From Acidovorax sp. HDW3 (lineage in GTDB: Bacteria > Pseudomonadota > Gammaproteobacteria > Burkholderiales > Burkholderiaceae_C): a stretch of DNA of 64,000 nt. The stretch lies in NCBI RefSeq assembly GCF_011303755.1, contig NZ_CP049885.1:522001-586000 (forward strand). Reading direction: 5' to 3'. Position numbers and translations under genes: made by a program. This document shows, piece after piece, positions 10,966 to 19,978 of this stretch (the first letter of the stretch is position 1; each line of letters begins with the position of its first letter). The notes under the pieces were generated by a model. The model was not told the DNA's origin. It searched no databases and saw only the letters and a list, made by a program, of their open reading frames with translations.

Positions 10966-11112
10966 GGCTCTCCCGGTTGTTGTGCGTGGATGAAAGTCAT
11001 GCTGCAGTGCAACATGGCGCCTGCATTCTTGGGGGGCTGCCCTATACCAGGCTTACAAAAAAATCAGCCTTGACATGGATTTGTCACATGGGTGACAGCG
11101 CCCGGCGGGCGC

Positions 11113-11134
11113 AAAAAAACCCGCCGGCGGCGGG
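11113..11134 (-). terminator. Intrinsic terminator after dsbA
   Basis: Read leftward: CCCGCC-GCC-GGCGGG followed by seven T. It starts about 24 bases past the dsbA stop. Confidence 0.85.
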
Positions 11135-11157
11135 CGCGGTGGGGAGGGCGCAGAGGA

Positions 11158-11790
11158 TCAGGCTTTGCCGACCTGGGCGGCGAGTTGCTCCACGGTGCGC
11201 AGCATGTTGTCCATGCTGCCCGACATATTGCCGTCGATGTAGTAGCGCCCGGCCACCCCCATGGAGGGCACGCCTTCGACTTCATAAGCCTGCTGCAGCT
11301 GGGTGGCTTTGCGCACCTGGTTGGCAACGCCAAAAGAGTTGTACATCTCTTTGAATTTGCTCAGGTCTAGGCCCTGGGCGCTGGCCCAGGCAAAGATTTG
11401 CTCGTCTTCCTGCAGCGGCTTGCGCTCGACGTGGATGGTGCGAAACGCCTGTGCGTGCAGGGTTTCGAGCTTGCCCAGCCCTTCGAGCGCGTAGTACAGC
11501 TTTTGCATGGGCACGGTCTTGGGGTTGAAGTTGACCGGCACACGGCGGAAGGCGATTTCCTTGGGGGCTTTTTTCGTCCAGGCGCTCAGCGTGGGCTCAA
11601 AGGAGTTGCAGTGTGGGCAGAAGTAGCCAAAGAACTCCACCACCTCGATTTTGCCCGCAGGCGCCTCGGTCGGTGCGGGCTTGGAGAGCTTGTGGTAGTC
11701 CTTGCCTTCGCGCAGTTGGGCCAGGGCTGGCAGGGCCAGGCTGCCAGCGGCGAGGGCGGCGGCGCAGCGGGAAAATTCACGGCGTTGCAT
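11158..11790 (-). CDS. dsbA: Thiol:disulfide interchange protein DsbA
   Basis: 210 residues. A signal peptide ends at LALPALAQ. The thioredoxin-fold active site is FFGYFCPHCNSFEP (CPHC, as in E. coli DsbA), and the cis-proline loop is EGVPSMG near residue 177. The protein oxidises cysteines of exported proteins in the periplasm and is recycled by DsbB. It follows the SPOR gene by 54 bases in the argS-SPOR-dsbA order common to Burkholderiales. Confidence 0.95.
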   Translation of the reverse strand: MQRREFSRCAAALAAGSLALPALAQLREGKDYHKLSKPAPTEAPAGKIEVVEFFGYFCPHCNSFEPTLSAWTKKAPKEIAFRRVPVNFNPKTVPMQKLYYALEGLGKLETLHAQAFRTIHVERKPLQEDEQIFAWASAQGLDLSKFKEMYNSFGVANQVRKATQLQQAYEVEGVPSMGVAGRYYIDGNMSGSMDNMLRTVEQLAAQVGKA

Positions 11791-11844
11791 ATCGGAAAAC
11801 TCCTTGTTTTATCGAAGGGCTAGAGCGCAGCAGGCGACAAAAGT

Positions 11845-12492
11845 TCAGCGCTGCACGCGCACCAGGTTGGTTTGCACGCCGGCATCGTCGAGCTTTTCTT
11901 TCAGGCCGGCGGCGTCGTCGCGCTTGGCAAACGGCCCCACGCGTACGCGAAACACCGGGCGCCCGTCCTTCTTGTTTTCGCTGACCTTGGCCTCCCAGCC
12001 GAGCATGGCGAGCTTGGCACGCTGTGCATCGGCGTCGCCTTGGGTGTTGTAGGCACCGGCCTGAACGAAGTATTCGTGCGGCTCGGCGTTGGTGGTGGCG
12101 GCCGGGCTGGCGCTGGTCTTGGCTTTGGCAAAGTCGCCCAGCGGGTCGGAGGTCGCTGTTTCCTTGGCCGGGGCTTTGGTGTCGGCTTTGGCGTCAGCCT
12201 TGGGATCGGTCTTGGCTTCGGCCTTGGCCTCCGGCTTGGCATCGGTGCTGGCGGGGGCTTCGGCCTGCGGTGGGCGCGCAGGCATGGTGCCGGTCAGGGC
12301 CTGGTTGGGGTTCCAGTTGCGGTTGCGCTCGGCTTCGGCGCTGTCCTGGCTGGCGCTGCGCAGTCCGGCCTTGTTCAAAAACGGTACAGGCACCTTGGCC
12401 ACGTACACCGCGACGGCTAGCGCCGCCCCCAGGCCCACGAGCAAACCGAGGATGAAGCCGACGATGGTGCTGCCGCGTTGGGTGTGTTTCAT
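11845..12492 (-). CDS. SPOR-domain membrane protein (FtsN-like)
   Basis: 215 residues. There is a short cytoplasmic start, one membrane helix (IVGFILGLLVGLGAALAVAV) and an Ala/Lys/Pro-rich periplasmic linker (about 60-130, repeats of KAEAK and KADAK). A C-terminal SPOR domain follows (YFVQAGAYNTQGDADAQRAK through VRVGPFAKRDDA). SPOR domains bind denuded peptidoglycan at the septum. The layout is that of FtsN-like division proteins, but there is no proof that it is FtsN. It begins five bases after argS. Confidence 0.9.
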   Translation of the reverse strand: MKHTQRGSTIVGFILGLLVGLGAALAVAVYVAKVPVPFLNKAGLRSASQDSAEAERNRNWNPNQALTGTMPARPPQAEAPASTDAKPEAKAEAKTDPKADAKADTKAPAKETATSDPLGDFAKAKTSASPAATTNAEPHEYFVQAGAYNTQGDADAQRAKLAMLGWEAKVSENKKDGRPVFRVRVGPFAKRDDAAGLKEKLDDAGVQTNLVRVQR

Positions 12493-12497
12493 GGCGC

Positions 12498-14201
12498 TTA
12501 CATTCTTTCAGGGGCCGATACGCCCAGCATGGCCAGGCCGTTGCGCAGCACCTGGGCGGTGGCCGCCACCAGCGCCAGGCGGGCGTGCTTGACGGCTTCG
12601 TCGTCCACCAGAATGCGCTCGGCGTCGTAGTAGCTGTGGTAGCAGGCGGCGAGCTCGCGCAGGTAAAAAGTCACGTCGTGCGGGGCGTTGCCGGTGGCGG
12701 CAGCGGTGAGCATGTCGGGGTACTTGGCCAAGAGCAGCATCAGCGCCTGGGCTTGCGGGCCTTCCAGCGGCGACAAATCCACGCTGGCCAGTTGTGCCAG
12801 GTCGTAGTCCTCGCGCCAGCCGCGCAGCACCGAGCAGATGCGCGCGTGCGCGTACTGCACGTAGAACACCGGGTTGTCGTTGTTCTGCGCCACGGCCAGG
12901 TCGATGTCGAAGGTGTATTCGGTATCGGGCTTGCGCGAGAGCAAGAAAAAGCGCACGGCGTCTTTGCTCGTCCACTCGATCAGGTCGCGCAGCGTGACGT
13001 AGCTGCCCGCACGCTTGCTGATTTTGACTTCTTCGCCGTTTCTCACCACGCGCACCATGGTGTGCAGCACGTAGTCGGGGTAGCCGGCGGGGATGCCGAC
13101 GTCGGCTGCCTGCAGGCCGGCGCGCACGCGGGCGATGGTGCCGTGGTGGTCCGTACCCTGGATGTTCACCACCTTGGTGAAGCCGCGCTGGAATTTCTGG
13201 ATGTGGTAGGCCACATCGGGCACAAAGTAGGTGTAGCCGCCGTCGCTCTTGCGCATCACGCGGTCTTTGTCGTCGCCGTAGTCGGTGCTTTTGAGCCACA
13301 GCGCGCCGTCTTGTTCGTAGGTGTGGCCGCCCTCGATCAGGCGGTTGACGGTGGCCTCGACGTGGCCGTTGGTGTACAGGCTCGACTCAAGGTAGTACTC
13401 GTCGAACTTGAGGTTGAAGGCTTGCAGATCCTTGTCCTGCTCGTTGCGCAGGTAGGCGACGGCGAACTGGCGGATGTTGTCGTAATCCTGCACATCGCCA
13501 TTGGCGGTGAAAGCGCGGTCGTCGGCCTGGACGGTTTCCCGGGCCAAAAAGGCGTTGGCAATGTCCTGGATGTAGTCGCCGTTGTAAAAATTCTTCGCCA
13601 GTGGGTTTTCGGCGTCGGTGGGCCAGCAGGCGTCACCGGGCTTGAAACCCTGGGCGCGCAGCTGCGTGCTCTTGGTCAGGGTGTCGATTTGCACGCCGGC
13701 ATCGTTGTAATAAAACTCGCGGTGCACGGCCCAGCCCTGGCTGGCGTAGAGGTTGCAAATCGCGTCCCCCAGCGCCGCCTGGCGGCCATGGCCGACGTGC
13801 AGCGGGCCGGTGGGGTTGGCGGAGACGAATTCGACCAGGATTTTCTCGCCACGCGCGGGCTGCACGCCAAACTGCGTGCCCTGCGCCAGCACCTCGCGCA
13901 CCACCTGCTGCTTGGCGCTGTTCTTCAGGCGGATGTTCAAAAAGCCTGGGCCGGCAATCTCGATGGCATCGACCCATTGTGCAAAGGCGGGCGTGGCCAT
14001 CAAGGTCGTCTGCAGCTGCTCGCCCAGGGCGCGCGGGTTGGCCTTGAGCGGCTTGGCCAGCTGCATGGCGGAGGTGCAGGCGAAGTCGCCATGTGCGGCC
14101 ACCTTGGGCGATTCAAAGGCGGCGCGGCTGCCCGCACCGGGGGAGAGTTGTTCGAGCTCGCCAGCCAGGGCTGCGAGCAATTGTTGTTTCACGCTGAGCA
14201 T
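12498..14201 (-). CDS. argS: Arginyl-tRNA synthetase
   Basis: 567 residues, class I synthetase. The HIGH-type signature is [19 protein letters not shown] and the KMSKS-type loop is [13 protein letters not shown]. The N-terminal Add-1 domain (tRNA D-loop contact) and C-terminal DALR anticodon-binding domain, ending [14 protein letters not shown], are present. Length is normal. Transcribed divergently from psiF. Confidence 0.97.
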   Translation of the reverse strand: MLSVKQQLLAALAGELEQLSPGAGSRAAFESPKVAAHGDFACTSAMQLAKPLKANPRALGEQLQTTLMATPAFAQWVDAIEIAGPGFLNIRLKNSAKQQVVREVLAQGTQFGVQPARGEKILVEFVSANPTGPLHVGHGRQAALGDAICNLYASQGWAVHREFYYNDAGVQIDTLTKSTQLRAQGFKPGDACWPTDAENPLAKNFYNGDYIQDIANAFLARETVQADDRAFTANGDVQDYDNIRQFAVAYLRNEQDKDLQAFNLKFDEYYLESSLYTNGHVEATVNRLIEGGHTYEQDGALWLKSTDYGDDKDRVMRKSDGGYTYFVPDVAYHIQKFQRGFTKVVNIQGTDHHGTIARVRAGLQAADVGIPAGYPDYVLHTMVRVVRNGEEVKISKRAGSYVTLRDLIEWTSKDAVRFFLLSRKPDTEYTFDIDLAVAQNNDNPVFYVQYAHARICSVLRGWREDYDLAQLASVDLSPLEGPQAQALMLLLAKYPDMLTAAATGNAPHDVTFYLRELAACYHSYYDAERILVDDEAVKHARLALVAATAQVLRNGLAMLGVSAPERM

Positions 14202-14312
14202 GGGGGCGAATTCTACGGGTCACCCCGTCATCGCCCGGCAGGCGTGGCGCGTTATCCTGTGGCGCGCGCCAGACAGTGGTGCGTGCCTTCCTTTTATTTG
14301 TAGGAGTCTTGC

Positions 14313-14648
14313 ATGAAAAAACTGCTTTCCTTGTTGGCCGTTGCCAGTCTTGCTTTCTCTGCTGCCGCCCAGGCGGCCAATGCCGAAGCCCCTGCTGCCA
14401 AAGCCCCTACGGCGCAGCAGACCAAGATGAAAGACTGCAACGCCGAGGCCAAGACCAAGGACTTGAAGGGCGATGAGCGCAAGGCCTTCATGAAGCAGTG
14501 CCTGAGCAACAAGCCCCAGGCTGAGGTCGCCCAGGGCACACCGCAACAAGAAAAAATGAAGGCCTGCAACGCCGATGCCAAACAACAAAATCTGGCGGGC
14601 GACAAACGCAAAGTTTTCATGAAGGAATGCCTGGCCGCCAAACCCTGA
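14313..14648 (+). CDS. PsiF-family periplasmic protein with two repeats
   Basis: 111 residues. A signal peptide ends at AAQAANA. Two PsiF repeats follow: KMKDCNAEAKTKDLKGDERK through FMKQCLS, and KMKACNADAKQQNLAGDKRK through FMKECLA. Each has two conserved Cys. E. coli psiF is phosphate-starvation inducible; the function is unknown. TAGGAG precedes the ATG. A strong terminator follows at once. Confidence 0.88.
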   Translation: MKKLLSLLAVASLAFSAAAQAANAEAPAAKAPTAQQTKMKDCNAEAKTKDLKGDERKAFMKQCLSNKPQAEVAQGTPQQEKMKACNADAKQQNLAGDKRKVFMKECLAAKP

Positions 14649-14663
14649 GGCGCAGGCGTTTGG

Positions 14664-14700
14664 AAAACACAAAAGCCCCAGATCGGGGCTTTTGTGTTTT
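14664..14700. terminator. Bidirectional intrinsic terminator
   Basis: A perfect 16-bp stem (AAAACACAAAAGCCCC, loop AGATC, GGGGCTTTTGTGTTTT) lies between convergent psiF and the chemoreceptor. A/T runs on both sides allow termination in both directions. Confidence 0.95.
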
Positions 14701-14711
14701 TGGCGGGGGCC

Positions 14712-16469
14712 TCAGAAGGTTTCCCAGTCGTCATCTGCGCCGGCAGCGGGCTTGGCCGCCGGTTTAGGCGGTGGCGGTGCCAGGGCTGCCTTGGGCGCGG
14801 CCTTGATTGTGGGGGTTGCGGGGGCAGGGCGGCGGATGCTGGTGCTCGCGGGCGCGGGCATAGACGGGTTGGTGGGCGCCGGGCTGCTGTAGCGCGGGCC
14901 GGGTTGGCTGGTTTCGGCGCCGGCGCGGAAGGCGGAGACGGTTTCCACCAACTGCTGCGCCTGCGATTTGAGGCTGCTGGCGGCGGCGGCCATTTCTTCG
15001 ACCAGGGCAGCGTTTTGCTGCGTTGCCTGATCCATCTGCGTCACGGCCTCGCCGACCTGGGCCACGCCGCTCGATTGCTCGCGGCTGGCGGCGCTGATCT
15101 CGCCCATCAAATCCGTCACGCGGCGGATGCTGGCGACGACTTCCTCCATGGTGCTGCCGGCCTTGTCCACCAGCTGCGTGCCTTGCTCGACGCGTTGTAC
15201 GCTGTCGGTGATGAGCTGCTTGATCTCTTTGGCTGCATCGGCGCTGCGCCCGGCCAGGCTGCGCACCTCGCCCGCGACCACGGCAAAGCCCCGGCCCTGC
15301 TCGCCGGCGCGCGCGGCTTCGACGGCGGCGTTGAGCGCCAGGATGTTGGTCTGAAACGCAATGCCGTCGATCACGCCGATGATGTCGGCAATCTTGTGGC
15401 TGCTGGTGGAGATGCCCTGCATGGTGGTCACGACCTCGGCGACCACGCCGCCAGCCTGCTCGGCCACGCGCGAAGCGCCCAGCGCCAGTTGGTTGGCCTG
15501 CTGTGCGTTGTCGGCGTTGTGGCGCACGGTCGAGCCCAGCTGCTCCATGGATGCTGCCGTTTGCTGCAGCGCGCTCGCCTGGCTTTCGGTGCGCGCCGAC
15601 AGATCGTGGTTTCCCTGGGCGATCTCGCTGCTGGCGGTGGCCACGCCTTCGGAGCCCCGGCGCACGTCGAGCACGATGCGCGCGACGCTGTCGCGCATGG
15701 AGCGGATGCCGTGGGCCACGCTGTTGCTGTCCACGTCGCTGGGAATTTCAGCCGTCAGGTCGCCGCTGGCGATGCGGTGTGTGATGGCGTTGAGCACTGC
15801 GGGCTCGGCACCCAGTTGGCGCAAGATGCTGCGTGCAATCGCCCAGCTCAGCCCCAATAGCAACAAGGCCAGCGCCACGGCGACGGCGCCCGATTCGAGC
15901 AGGCGCTGCACAAAAGTGGCCTGCACGCTGTTGACGTAAACGCCCGAGCCAACGATCCAACCCCAGGGGGCAAAGCCCTTGACGTAAGAGATTTTGTCCA
16001 CCGGTTTGTCGCTGCCGGGCTGGGGCCATTGGTACTCCACGTAGCCTTCGCCTTTTTGTTTGACGGTGTTGACAAACTCCGTGAACAGGAGTTTGCCGTT
16101 GGGGTCTTTGGTACCACTCAGGTCTTTGCCTTCGAGCTGCGGGCTGATGGGGTGCATGACCATGCGCGTTTGCATGTCGTTGACCCAGAAATACTCTTTA
16201 CCGCTGTAGCGCAGCGAGCGCATGGCCTCCAGGGCGCGCTCCTGGGCAACGTTGTCGGGCAGCTTTCCGTCTTTGCTCAGGCTGTGGTAGTAAACCACCA
16301 GGCCGTGGGCGGTTTCTACCACTTGGCGCACATTGGCGGCACGTTCGGTCAGCAGCAGGCTGCGTTCGCTGAGCATGGTGCTCAGCAGCAGCGCCACCAT
16401 GGATAGCAAGGCCAGGGCCACCAGGGTAGCCAGACGCCGCGAAACGGTCAGGCGATGGAGGAATTGCAC
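14712..16469 (-). CDS. Methyl-accepting chemotaxis protein with single-Cache sensor and CheR-tethering tail
   Basis: 585 residues from a GTG at 16469. This start is chosen because AAGGAGACACC precedes it; the longer reading frame uses an unsupported TTG. TM1 is at about 8-35. A Cache_2-type periplasmic domain follows at about 40-180 ([25 protein letters not shown]), then TM2, HAMP and the signalling hairpin ([20 protein letters not shown]). A Pro/Ala-rich linker ends in DDWETF. The last five residues match the NWETF-type docking site for CheR/CheB with Asp for Asn. This feature marks high-abundance receptors such as Tar/Tsr (family knowledge). Ligand unknown. Confidence 0.95.
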   Translation of the reverse strand: MQFLHRLTVSRRLATLVALALLSMVALLLSTMLSERSLLLTERAANVRQVVETAHGLVVYYHSLSKDGKLPDNVAQERALEAMRSLRYSGKEYFWVNDMQTRMVMHPISPQLEGKDLSGTKDPNGKLLFTEFVNTVKQKGEGYVEYQWPQPGSDKPVDKISYVKGFAPWGWIVGSGVYVNSVQATFVQRLLESGAVAVALALLLLGLSWAIARSILRQLGAEPAVLNAITHRIASGDLTAEIPSDVDSNSVAHGIRSMRDSVARIVLDVRRGSEGVATASSEIAQGNHDLSARTESQASALQQTAASMEQLGSTVRHNADNAQQANQLALGASRVAEQAGGVVAEVVTTMQGISTSSHKIADIIGVIDGIAFQTNILALNAAVEAARAGEQGRGFAVVAGEVRSLAGRSADAAKEIKQLITDSVQRVEQGTQLVDKAGSTMEEVVASIRRVTDLMGEISAASREQSSGVAQVGEAVTQMDQATQQNAALVEEMAAAASSLKSQAQQLVETVSAFRAGAETSQPGPRYSSPAPTNPSMPAPASTSIRRPAPATPTIKAAPKAALAPPPPKPAAKPAAGADDDWETF

Positions 16470-16543
16470 GGTGTCTCCTTTTTGAAACAATCAGAGACGA
16501 AATATAGAGCAGCCCCTCCAGGTTCAGGCGTTTCGGGGCCCGG

Positions 16544-16555
16544 TTTATGCATAAA
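16544..16555. repeat. 12-bp palindrome TTTATGCATAAA
   Basis: A perfect palindrome four bases beyond the stop of the chalcone-isomerase-like gene and about 75 bases upstream of the chemoreceptor start. It may be an operator for the receptor gene; nothing else supports this. Confidence 0.3.
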
Positions 16556-16558
16556 TCC

Positions 16559-17146
16559 TTACTGGGTTTTCCCTAGGAGGGCGTCCTTGAGCTTCCAATC
16601 CACCGGCTGCGGGCCGAGCCAGATGTTCATCATGGCGTTGAAAAACTCGGGTTCCTTGAACGATTCGCCCTGCACCTTGCCCTTGACGGTGATGACCGTG
16701 CCCGTGCCCGGCACCCAGTCGATGGAGAACTCCTCGCCGGCCAGCAGTTTTTTGTGGTCGGTAAAGACTTGGCTCATGCGCATCACGCCCGGAATGAGCT
16801 TGGAGAAGGTGGAGCGGTCGAGGTTGTCTTCCATGCCGCGCGAGAACAACTTGCCCAGCTCGGCGGCGTCAATTTCGCGCAGCATGACGATGCGCAGGCG
16901 CTTGGGGCCTTTCTGGCCCAGCACTTCTGGCGTGGTTTCGGCTTTTTTCTCCAGGTACAGGCCGGCGGTATAGACCTTGAACACGGCCTTGTAGCGCACA
17001 CCGGCGCCGTTGAGGTGCAAGGATGTGCCGTTGACGCTGGCATCAGCGTCGTACTTCACGTCAGCGACGGTGATTTGTGCCAGGGCGCTGCTGCAAGCGA
17101 GGACAAGGGCGGCAGCGGTAACGGCCAGGCGCGGGAAGAAAGCCAT
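16559..17146 (-). CDS. Chalcone-isomerase-like periplasmic protein
   Basis: 195 residues. A signal peptide ends at CSSALAQ. The rest resembles the bacterial chalcone isomerase-like (Chalcone_3) family: GAGVRYKAVFKVYTAGLYL, PKRLRIVMLREIDAAELG, DWVPGTGTVI. Bacterial members usually lack flavonoid chemistry and their role is not established. TAGGAGTTTGT gives the ribosome site. It is divergent from the trp leader. Confidence 0.8.
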   Translation of the reverse strand: MAFFPRLAVTAAALVLACSSALAQITVADVKYDADASVNGTSLHLNGAGVRYKAVFKVYTAGLYLEKKAETTPEVLGQKGPKRLRIVMLREIDAAELGKLFSRGMEDNLDRSTFSKLIPGVMRMSQVFTDHKKLLAGEEFSIDWVPGTGTVITVKGKVQGESFKEPEFFNAMMNIWLGPQPVDWKLKDALLGKTQ

Positions 17147-17186
17147 ACAAACTCCTAAAAGAGAACGCTCGTGCGTTTCTAATTGT

Positions 17187-17210
17187 TTGCAGCCCTGGGT
17201 GGGGCTGCAA
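17187..17210. repeat. Inverted repeat in the divergent gap before trp
   Basis: TTGCAGCCC-TGGGTG-GGGCTGCAA, a perfect 9-bp stem, lies 40 bases from the chalcone-isomerase-like start and about 80 bases before the trp leader ATG. It could be an operator for either gene. Confidence 0.4.
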
Positions 17211-17290
17211 TAGGGTTTATGCGGGGGTATGGGGCGGTTGGCGTGGCCGATGGCGCTGCGGGCAGCGGCCCTTTGCTACACTTTGCGCCC

Positions 17291-17368
17291 ATGTTCATTC
17301 ACCGCGTGTTACTTGCAGGTCGTGCCGACCGGGGAGCCTGGCCCTGGCGCAAGCCTGTCCATACGTAA
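17291..17368 (+). CDS. trpL: Putative trp leader peptide (two Trp codons)
   Basis: 25 codons upstream of trpE containing Ala-Trp-Pro-Trp-Arg at codons 16-20 (TGG at 17339 and 17345) and ending at TAA 17368. Trp is rare, so two in a short ORF directly before trpE is the classical mark of an attenuation leader. No strong ribosome site is visible; a TACACT hexamer ends eight bases before the ATG, so leaderless translation is possible. The ORF also has in-frame ATGs upstream at 17183 and 17219. Confidence 0.65.
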   Translation: MFIHRVLLAGRADRGAWPWRKPVHT

Positions 17369-17428
17369 CACCTTGCCCGCCGCCGGACACCGCCCGGTGC
17401 GCTTTTTGGGCCCCCCGCCGGGCCTTTT
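17306..17428 (+). promoter_or_regulatory. Probable trp attenuator (pause and terminator hairpins)
   Basis: GTGTTAC (17306-17312) and GTAACAC (17365-17371) are exactly complementary and enclose the two Trp codons, as expected of the 1:2 pause pairing. Downstream, CACC-GCCC-GGTG (17388-17399) is followed by CGCTTTTT, and GGCCC-CCCGCC-GGGCC (17409-17424) by TTTT. Either can serve as the terminator. GCCC (17392-17395) can instead pair with GGGC (17408-17411) as an antiterminator. The pairings are by eye; no energies were computed. Confidence 0.55.
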
Positions 17429-17488
17429 GCTTGAACTGCGGCGCCGGTTGTGCACCGTGCCTGCCGCCCCCACTGGGAGCTTCCCCCT

Positions 17489-18988
17489 GTGATTTCCGAA
17501 CTTGAATTTCAAAGCCTGGCGCGCGCCGGCTACAACCGCATCCCGCTGCTGGCCGAGGCTTTTGCCGACCTCGAAACCCCGCTCTCGCTCTACCTCAAGC
17601 TGGCCCACGCCAAGGGTGATGGCCGCAACAGCTTTTTGCTCGAATCGGTGGTCGGCGGCGAGCGCTTTGGGCGCTACAGCTTCATCGGCCTGCCGGCGCG
17701 CACGCTCTTGCGTGCCAGCGGCTTCGGCAGCGCCGCCAAGACCGAGGTCGTGACCGACGGCCAGGTGGTGGAAACCGCCCATGGCAACCCGCTGGACTTT
17801 ATCGCCCAGTACCAAAAGCGCTTCAAGGTCGCGCTGCGCCCCGGCCTGCCGCGCTTTTGCGGTGGCCTGGCGGGCTATTTTGGTTACGACGCGGTGCGCT
17901 ATATCGAGAAAAAGCTCGAAGCCACCTGCCCGCCCGACACCCTGGGCTGCCCCGACATCCTGCTGCTGCAGTGCGAGGAGCTGGCCGTCATCGACAACCT
18001 CTCGGGCAAGCTCTACCTCATCGTCTACGCCGACCCGGGCCAGAGCGAAGCCTATGCGCGCGGCAAGAAACGCCTGCGCGAGTTGAAGGAGCTGCTCAAG
18101 TACTCGGTCAGCGCGCCGCAGGTGCTGGCGAGCGAAAGCCACCCGGCCGAGCGCAGCTTTGTCAAGCAGGACTACCTCGCGGCGGTGGCCAAGGCCAAGG
18201 AGCTGATCGCGGCGGGCGACTTCATGCAGGTGCAGGTGGGCCAGCGCATCCACAAGCGCTACACGCAAAGCCCGCTGTCGCTGTACCGCGCGCTGCGCTC
18301 GCTCAACCCCTCGCCCTACATGTACTACTACCACTTTGGTGATTTCCAGGTGGTGGGCGCCAGCCCCGAGATTTTGGTGCGCCAGGAGCAGACCGAGGCG
18401 GGCACCAAGGTCACCATCCGCCCGCTGGCCGGCACCCGTCCACGCGGTGCGACGCCGGAGAAAGACAAGGCGGCCGAGCAAGAACTCATCAACGACCCGA
18501 AGGAGCGCGCCGAGCACGTCATGCTCATCGACCTGGCGCGCAACGACATCGGCCGCATCGCCAAGGTGGGCAGCGTGAAGGTGACCGAAGCCTTTGTGGT
18601 CGAGCGCTACAGCCATGTGATGCACATCGTCAGCAACGTCGAGGGCATCTTGAACGAGGGCATGAGCAGCATGGACGTGCTCAAGGCCACCTTCCCGGCG
18701 GGCACGCTCACTGGCGCGCCCAAGGTGCACGCCATGGAGCTGATCGACCAGCTCGAACCCACCAAGCGCGGCCTGTACGGCGGCGCCTGCGGGTATCTGA
18801 GCTACGCCGGCGACATGGACGTGGCCATTGCCATCCGCACGGCCATCGTCAAGGACGGCATGTTGTACGTGCAAGCGGCCGCCGGGGTGGTGGCCGATTC
18901 CGTTCCGGAGCTGGAATGGAAGGAAACAGAACACAAGGCGCGTGCCCTGCTGCGCGCCGCTGAATTGGTGGAAGAAGGACTGGAATGA
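17489..18988 (+). CDS. trpE: Anthranilate synthase component I
   Basis: 499 residues from a GTG at 17489, supported by TGGGAG nine bases upstream; the longer frame starting at 17450 lacks such a site. The N-terminal feedback region contains LLESVVGGERFGRYSFIG (the LLES motif binds Trp). The chorismate-binding domain has IRPLAGTRPRGATPEKDKAAE, LIDLARNDIGRI and FPAGTLTGAPKVHAMELIDQ. It makes anthranilate from chorismate with ammonia from TrpG. The stop overlaps the chorismate mutase start (ATGA at 18985). Confidence 0.97.
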   Translation: MISELEFQSLARAGYNRIPLLAEAFADLETPLSLYLKLAHAKGDGRNSFLLESVVGGERFGRYSFIGLPARTLLRASGFGSAAKTEVVTDGQVVETAHGNPLDFIAQYQKRFKVALRPGLPRFCGGLAGYFGYDAVRYIEKKLEATCPPDTLGCPDILLLQCEELAVIDNLSGKLYLIVYADPGQSEAYARGKKRLRELKELLKYSVSAPQVLASESHPAERSFVKQDYLAAVAKAKELIAAGDFMQVQVGQRIHKRYTQSPLSLYRALRSLNPSPYMYYYHFGDFQVVGASPEILVRQEQTEAGTKVTIRPLAGTRPRGATPEKDKAAEQELINDPKERAEHVMLIDLARNDIGRIAKVGSVKVTEAFVVERYSHVMHIVSNVEGILNEGMSSMDVLKATFPAGTLTGAPKVHAMELIDQLEPTKRGLYGGACGYLSYAGDMDVAIAIRTAIVKDGMLYVQAAAGVVADSVPELEWKETEHKARALLRAAELVEEGLE

Positions 18989-19314
18989 CGACGCGCGCAA
19001 TCGAGCAGACACAACATTGCAACACCATGGCGGATGTGCGCCGCGCCATCGATGCGCTGGACGACATCCTGGTGCCGCTGCTGGTCACCCGGGGCGGCTA
19101 CATGACGCAGGCGGCGCGCATCAAGCAGCGCGATAGCCAGGTGCGCGACGAAGAACGCATCGAGGCCATCGTCGCGCGCGTACGCGAGCGGGCGCTGCAA
19201 GAGGGCGGCGAGCCTGACGTCATCGAGGCCATCTACCGCAGCATGATGGAGGCCTACATCGCCTACGAGCACCGGGAATTTGCGCGCCAGCACGCGCCAG
19301 GGGAAGGCACATGA
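18985..19314 (+). CDS. Chorismate mutase, AroQ type, embedded in the trp operon
   Basis: 109 residues, all-helical AroQ fold: [20 protein letters not shown], then [10 protein letters not shown], and a C-terminal [20 protein letters not shown]. The Arg/Lys residues expected to hold chorismate are present. Related short proteins include isochorismate-pyruvate lyases, so activity is not certain. It overlaps trpE by four bases and trpG by four bases, so all three are translationally coupled. A mutase that draws chorismate toward Phe/Tyr inside the Trp operon suggests branch-point balancing. Confidence 0.85.
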   Translation: MTTRAIEQTQHCNTMADVRRAIDALDDILVPLLVTRGGYMTQAARIKQRDSQVRDEERIEAIVARVRERALQEGGEPDVIEAIYRSMMEAYIAYEHREFARQHAPGEGT

Positions 19315-19883
19315 AACTCTTGATGGTCGATAACTACGACAGCTTCACCTACAACATCGTGCAGTACTTTGGCGAATTGGGCGCCGAGGTCGAAGTCTTT
19401 CGCAACGACGAGATCACCCTGGAGGGCATCGCCGCGCGCGCGCCCGACCGGCTGGTGATCTCGCCCGGCCCCTGCTCGCCAGCCGAGGCGGGTATTTCGG
19501 TTGCCGCCATCCGGCACTTTGCCGGCCGGCTGCCGATTTTGGGTGTGTGCCTGGGGCACCAGAGCATTGGCGCCGCCTTTGGCGGGCGCATCGTGCGCGC
19601 GCAAGCGCTGATGCACGGCAAGACCAGCACCATCACCACCACGCAAAAAGGCGTGTTCGCCGGCCTGCCGGAAAAATTCACCGTCAACCGCTACCACTCG
19701 CTGGCCATCGAGCGCGAGAGCTGCCCCGAGGTGCTGGAGATCACCGCCTGGACGGAGGACGGCGAGATCATGGGCGTGCGCCACCGCGAGCTGGCCATCG
19801 AGGGCGTGCAGTTCCACCCCGAGAGCATCCTCACCGAGCACGGCCACGCCATGCTGCGCAACTTTCTTGAGCAAAAAGCATAG
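19311..19883 (+). CDS. trpG: Anthranilate synthase component II (glutamine amidotransferase)
   Basis: 190 residues. Class I amidotransferase with [20 protein letters not shown], the oxyanion segment [12 protein letters not shown], nucleophile Cys in [11 protein letters not shown], and catalytic His/Glu in [13 protein letters not shown]. It supplies ammonia to TrpE. The stop is followed by a 95-base gap filled by a dispersed repeat before trpD. Confidence 0.97.
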   Translation: MKLLMVDNYDSFTYNIVQYFGELGAEVEVFRNDEITLEGIAARAPDRLVISPGPCSPAEAGISVAAIRHFAGRLPILGVCLGHQSIGAAFGGRIVRAQALMHGKTSTITTTQKGVFAGLPEKFTVNRYHSLAIERESCPEVLEITAWTEDGEIMGVRHRELAIEGVQFHPESILTEHGHAMLRNFLEQKA

Positions 19884-19972
19884 CGCCTAGCGCTTGTATT
19901 TAGGGCGTTTGCGTATCAAAACATGCGCAAATGCTTATGTAGCAAGCGCGAGCAGCTATCAAAATCATAGAG
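19884..19972. repeat. Dispersed ~45-bp element, composite copy between trpG and trpD
   Basis: CTAGCGCTTGTATTTAGG begins the stretch and AGCAAGCGCGAGCAGCTATC ends it. Together they resemble a disrupted or doubled copy. It fills nearly the whole trpG-trpD gap, so the operon is interrupted only by this element. Confidence 0.75.
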
Positions 19973-19978
19973 GCTGGT

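Noticed and set aside
10966-11100. Sigma-54 promoter upstream of DUF485-actP copy 1
   Set aside because: The closest GG/GC match has nine rather than ten bases between the dinucleotides and poor flanking consensus.
16470-16490. TTG at 16490 as the start of the 14.7-kb chemoreceptor
   Set aside because: AAGGAG lies downstream of this TTG and at correct spacing for the GTG at 16469.
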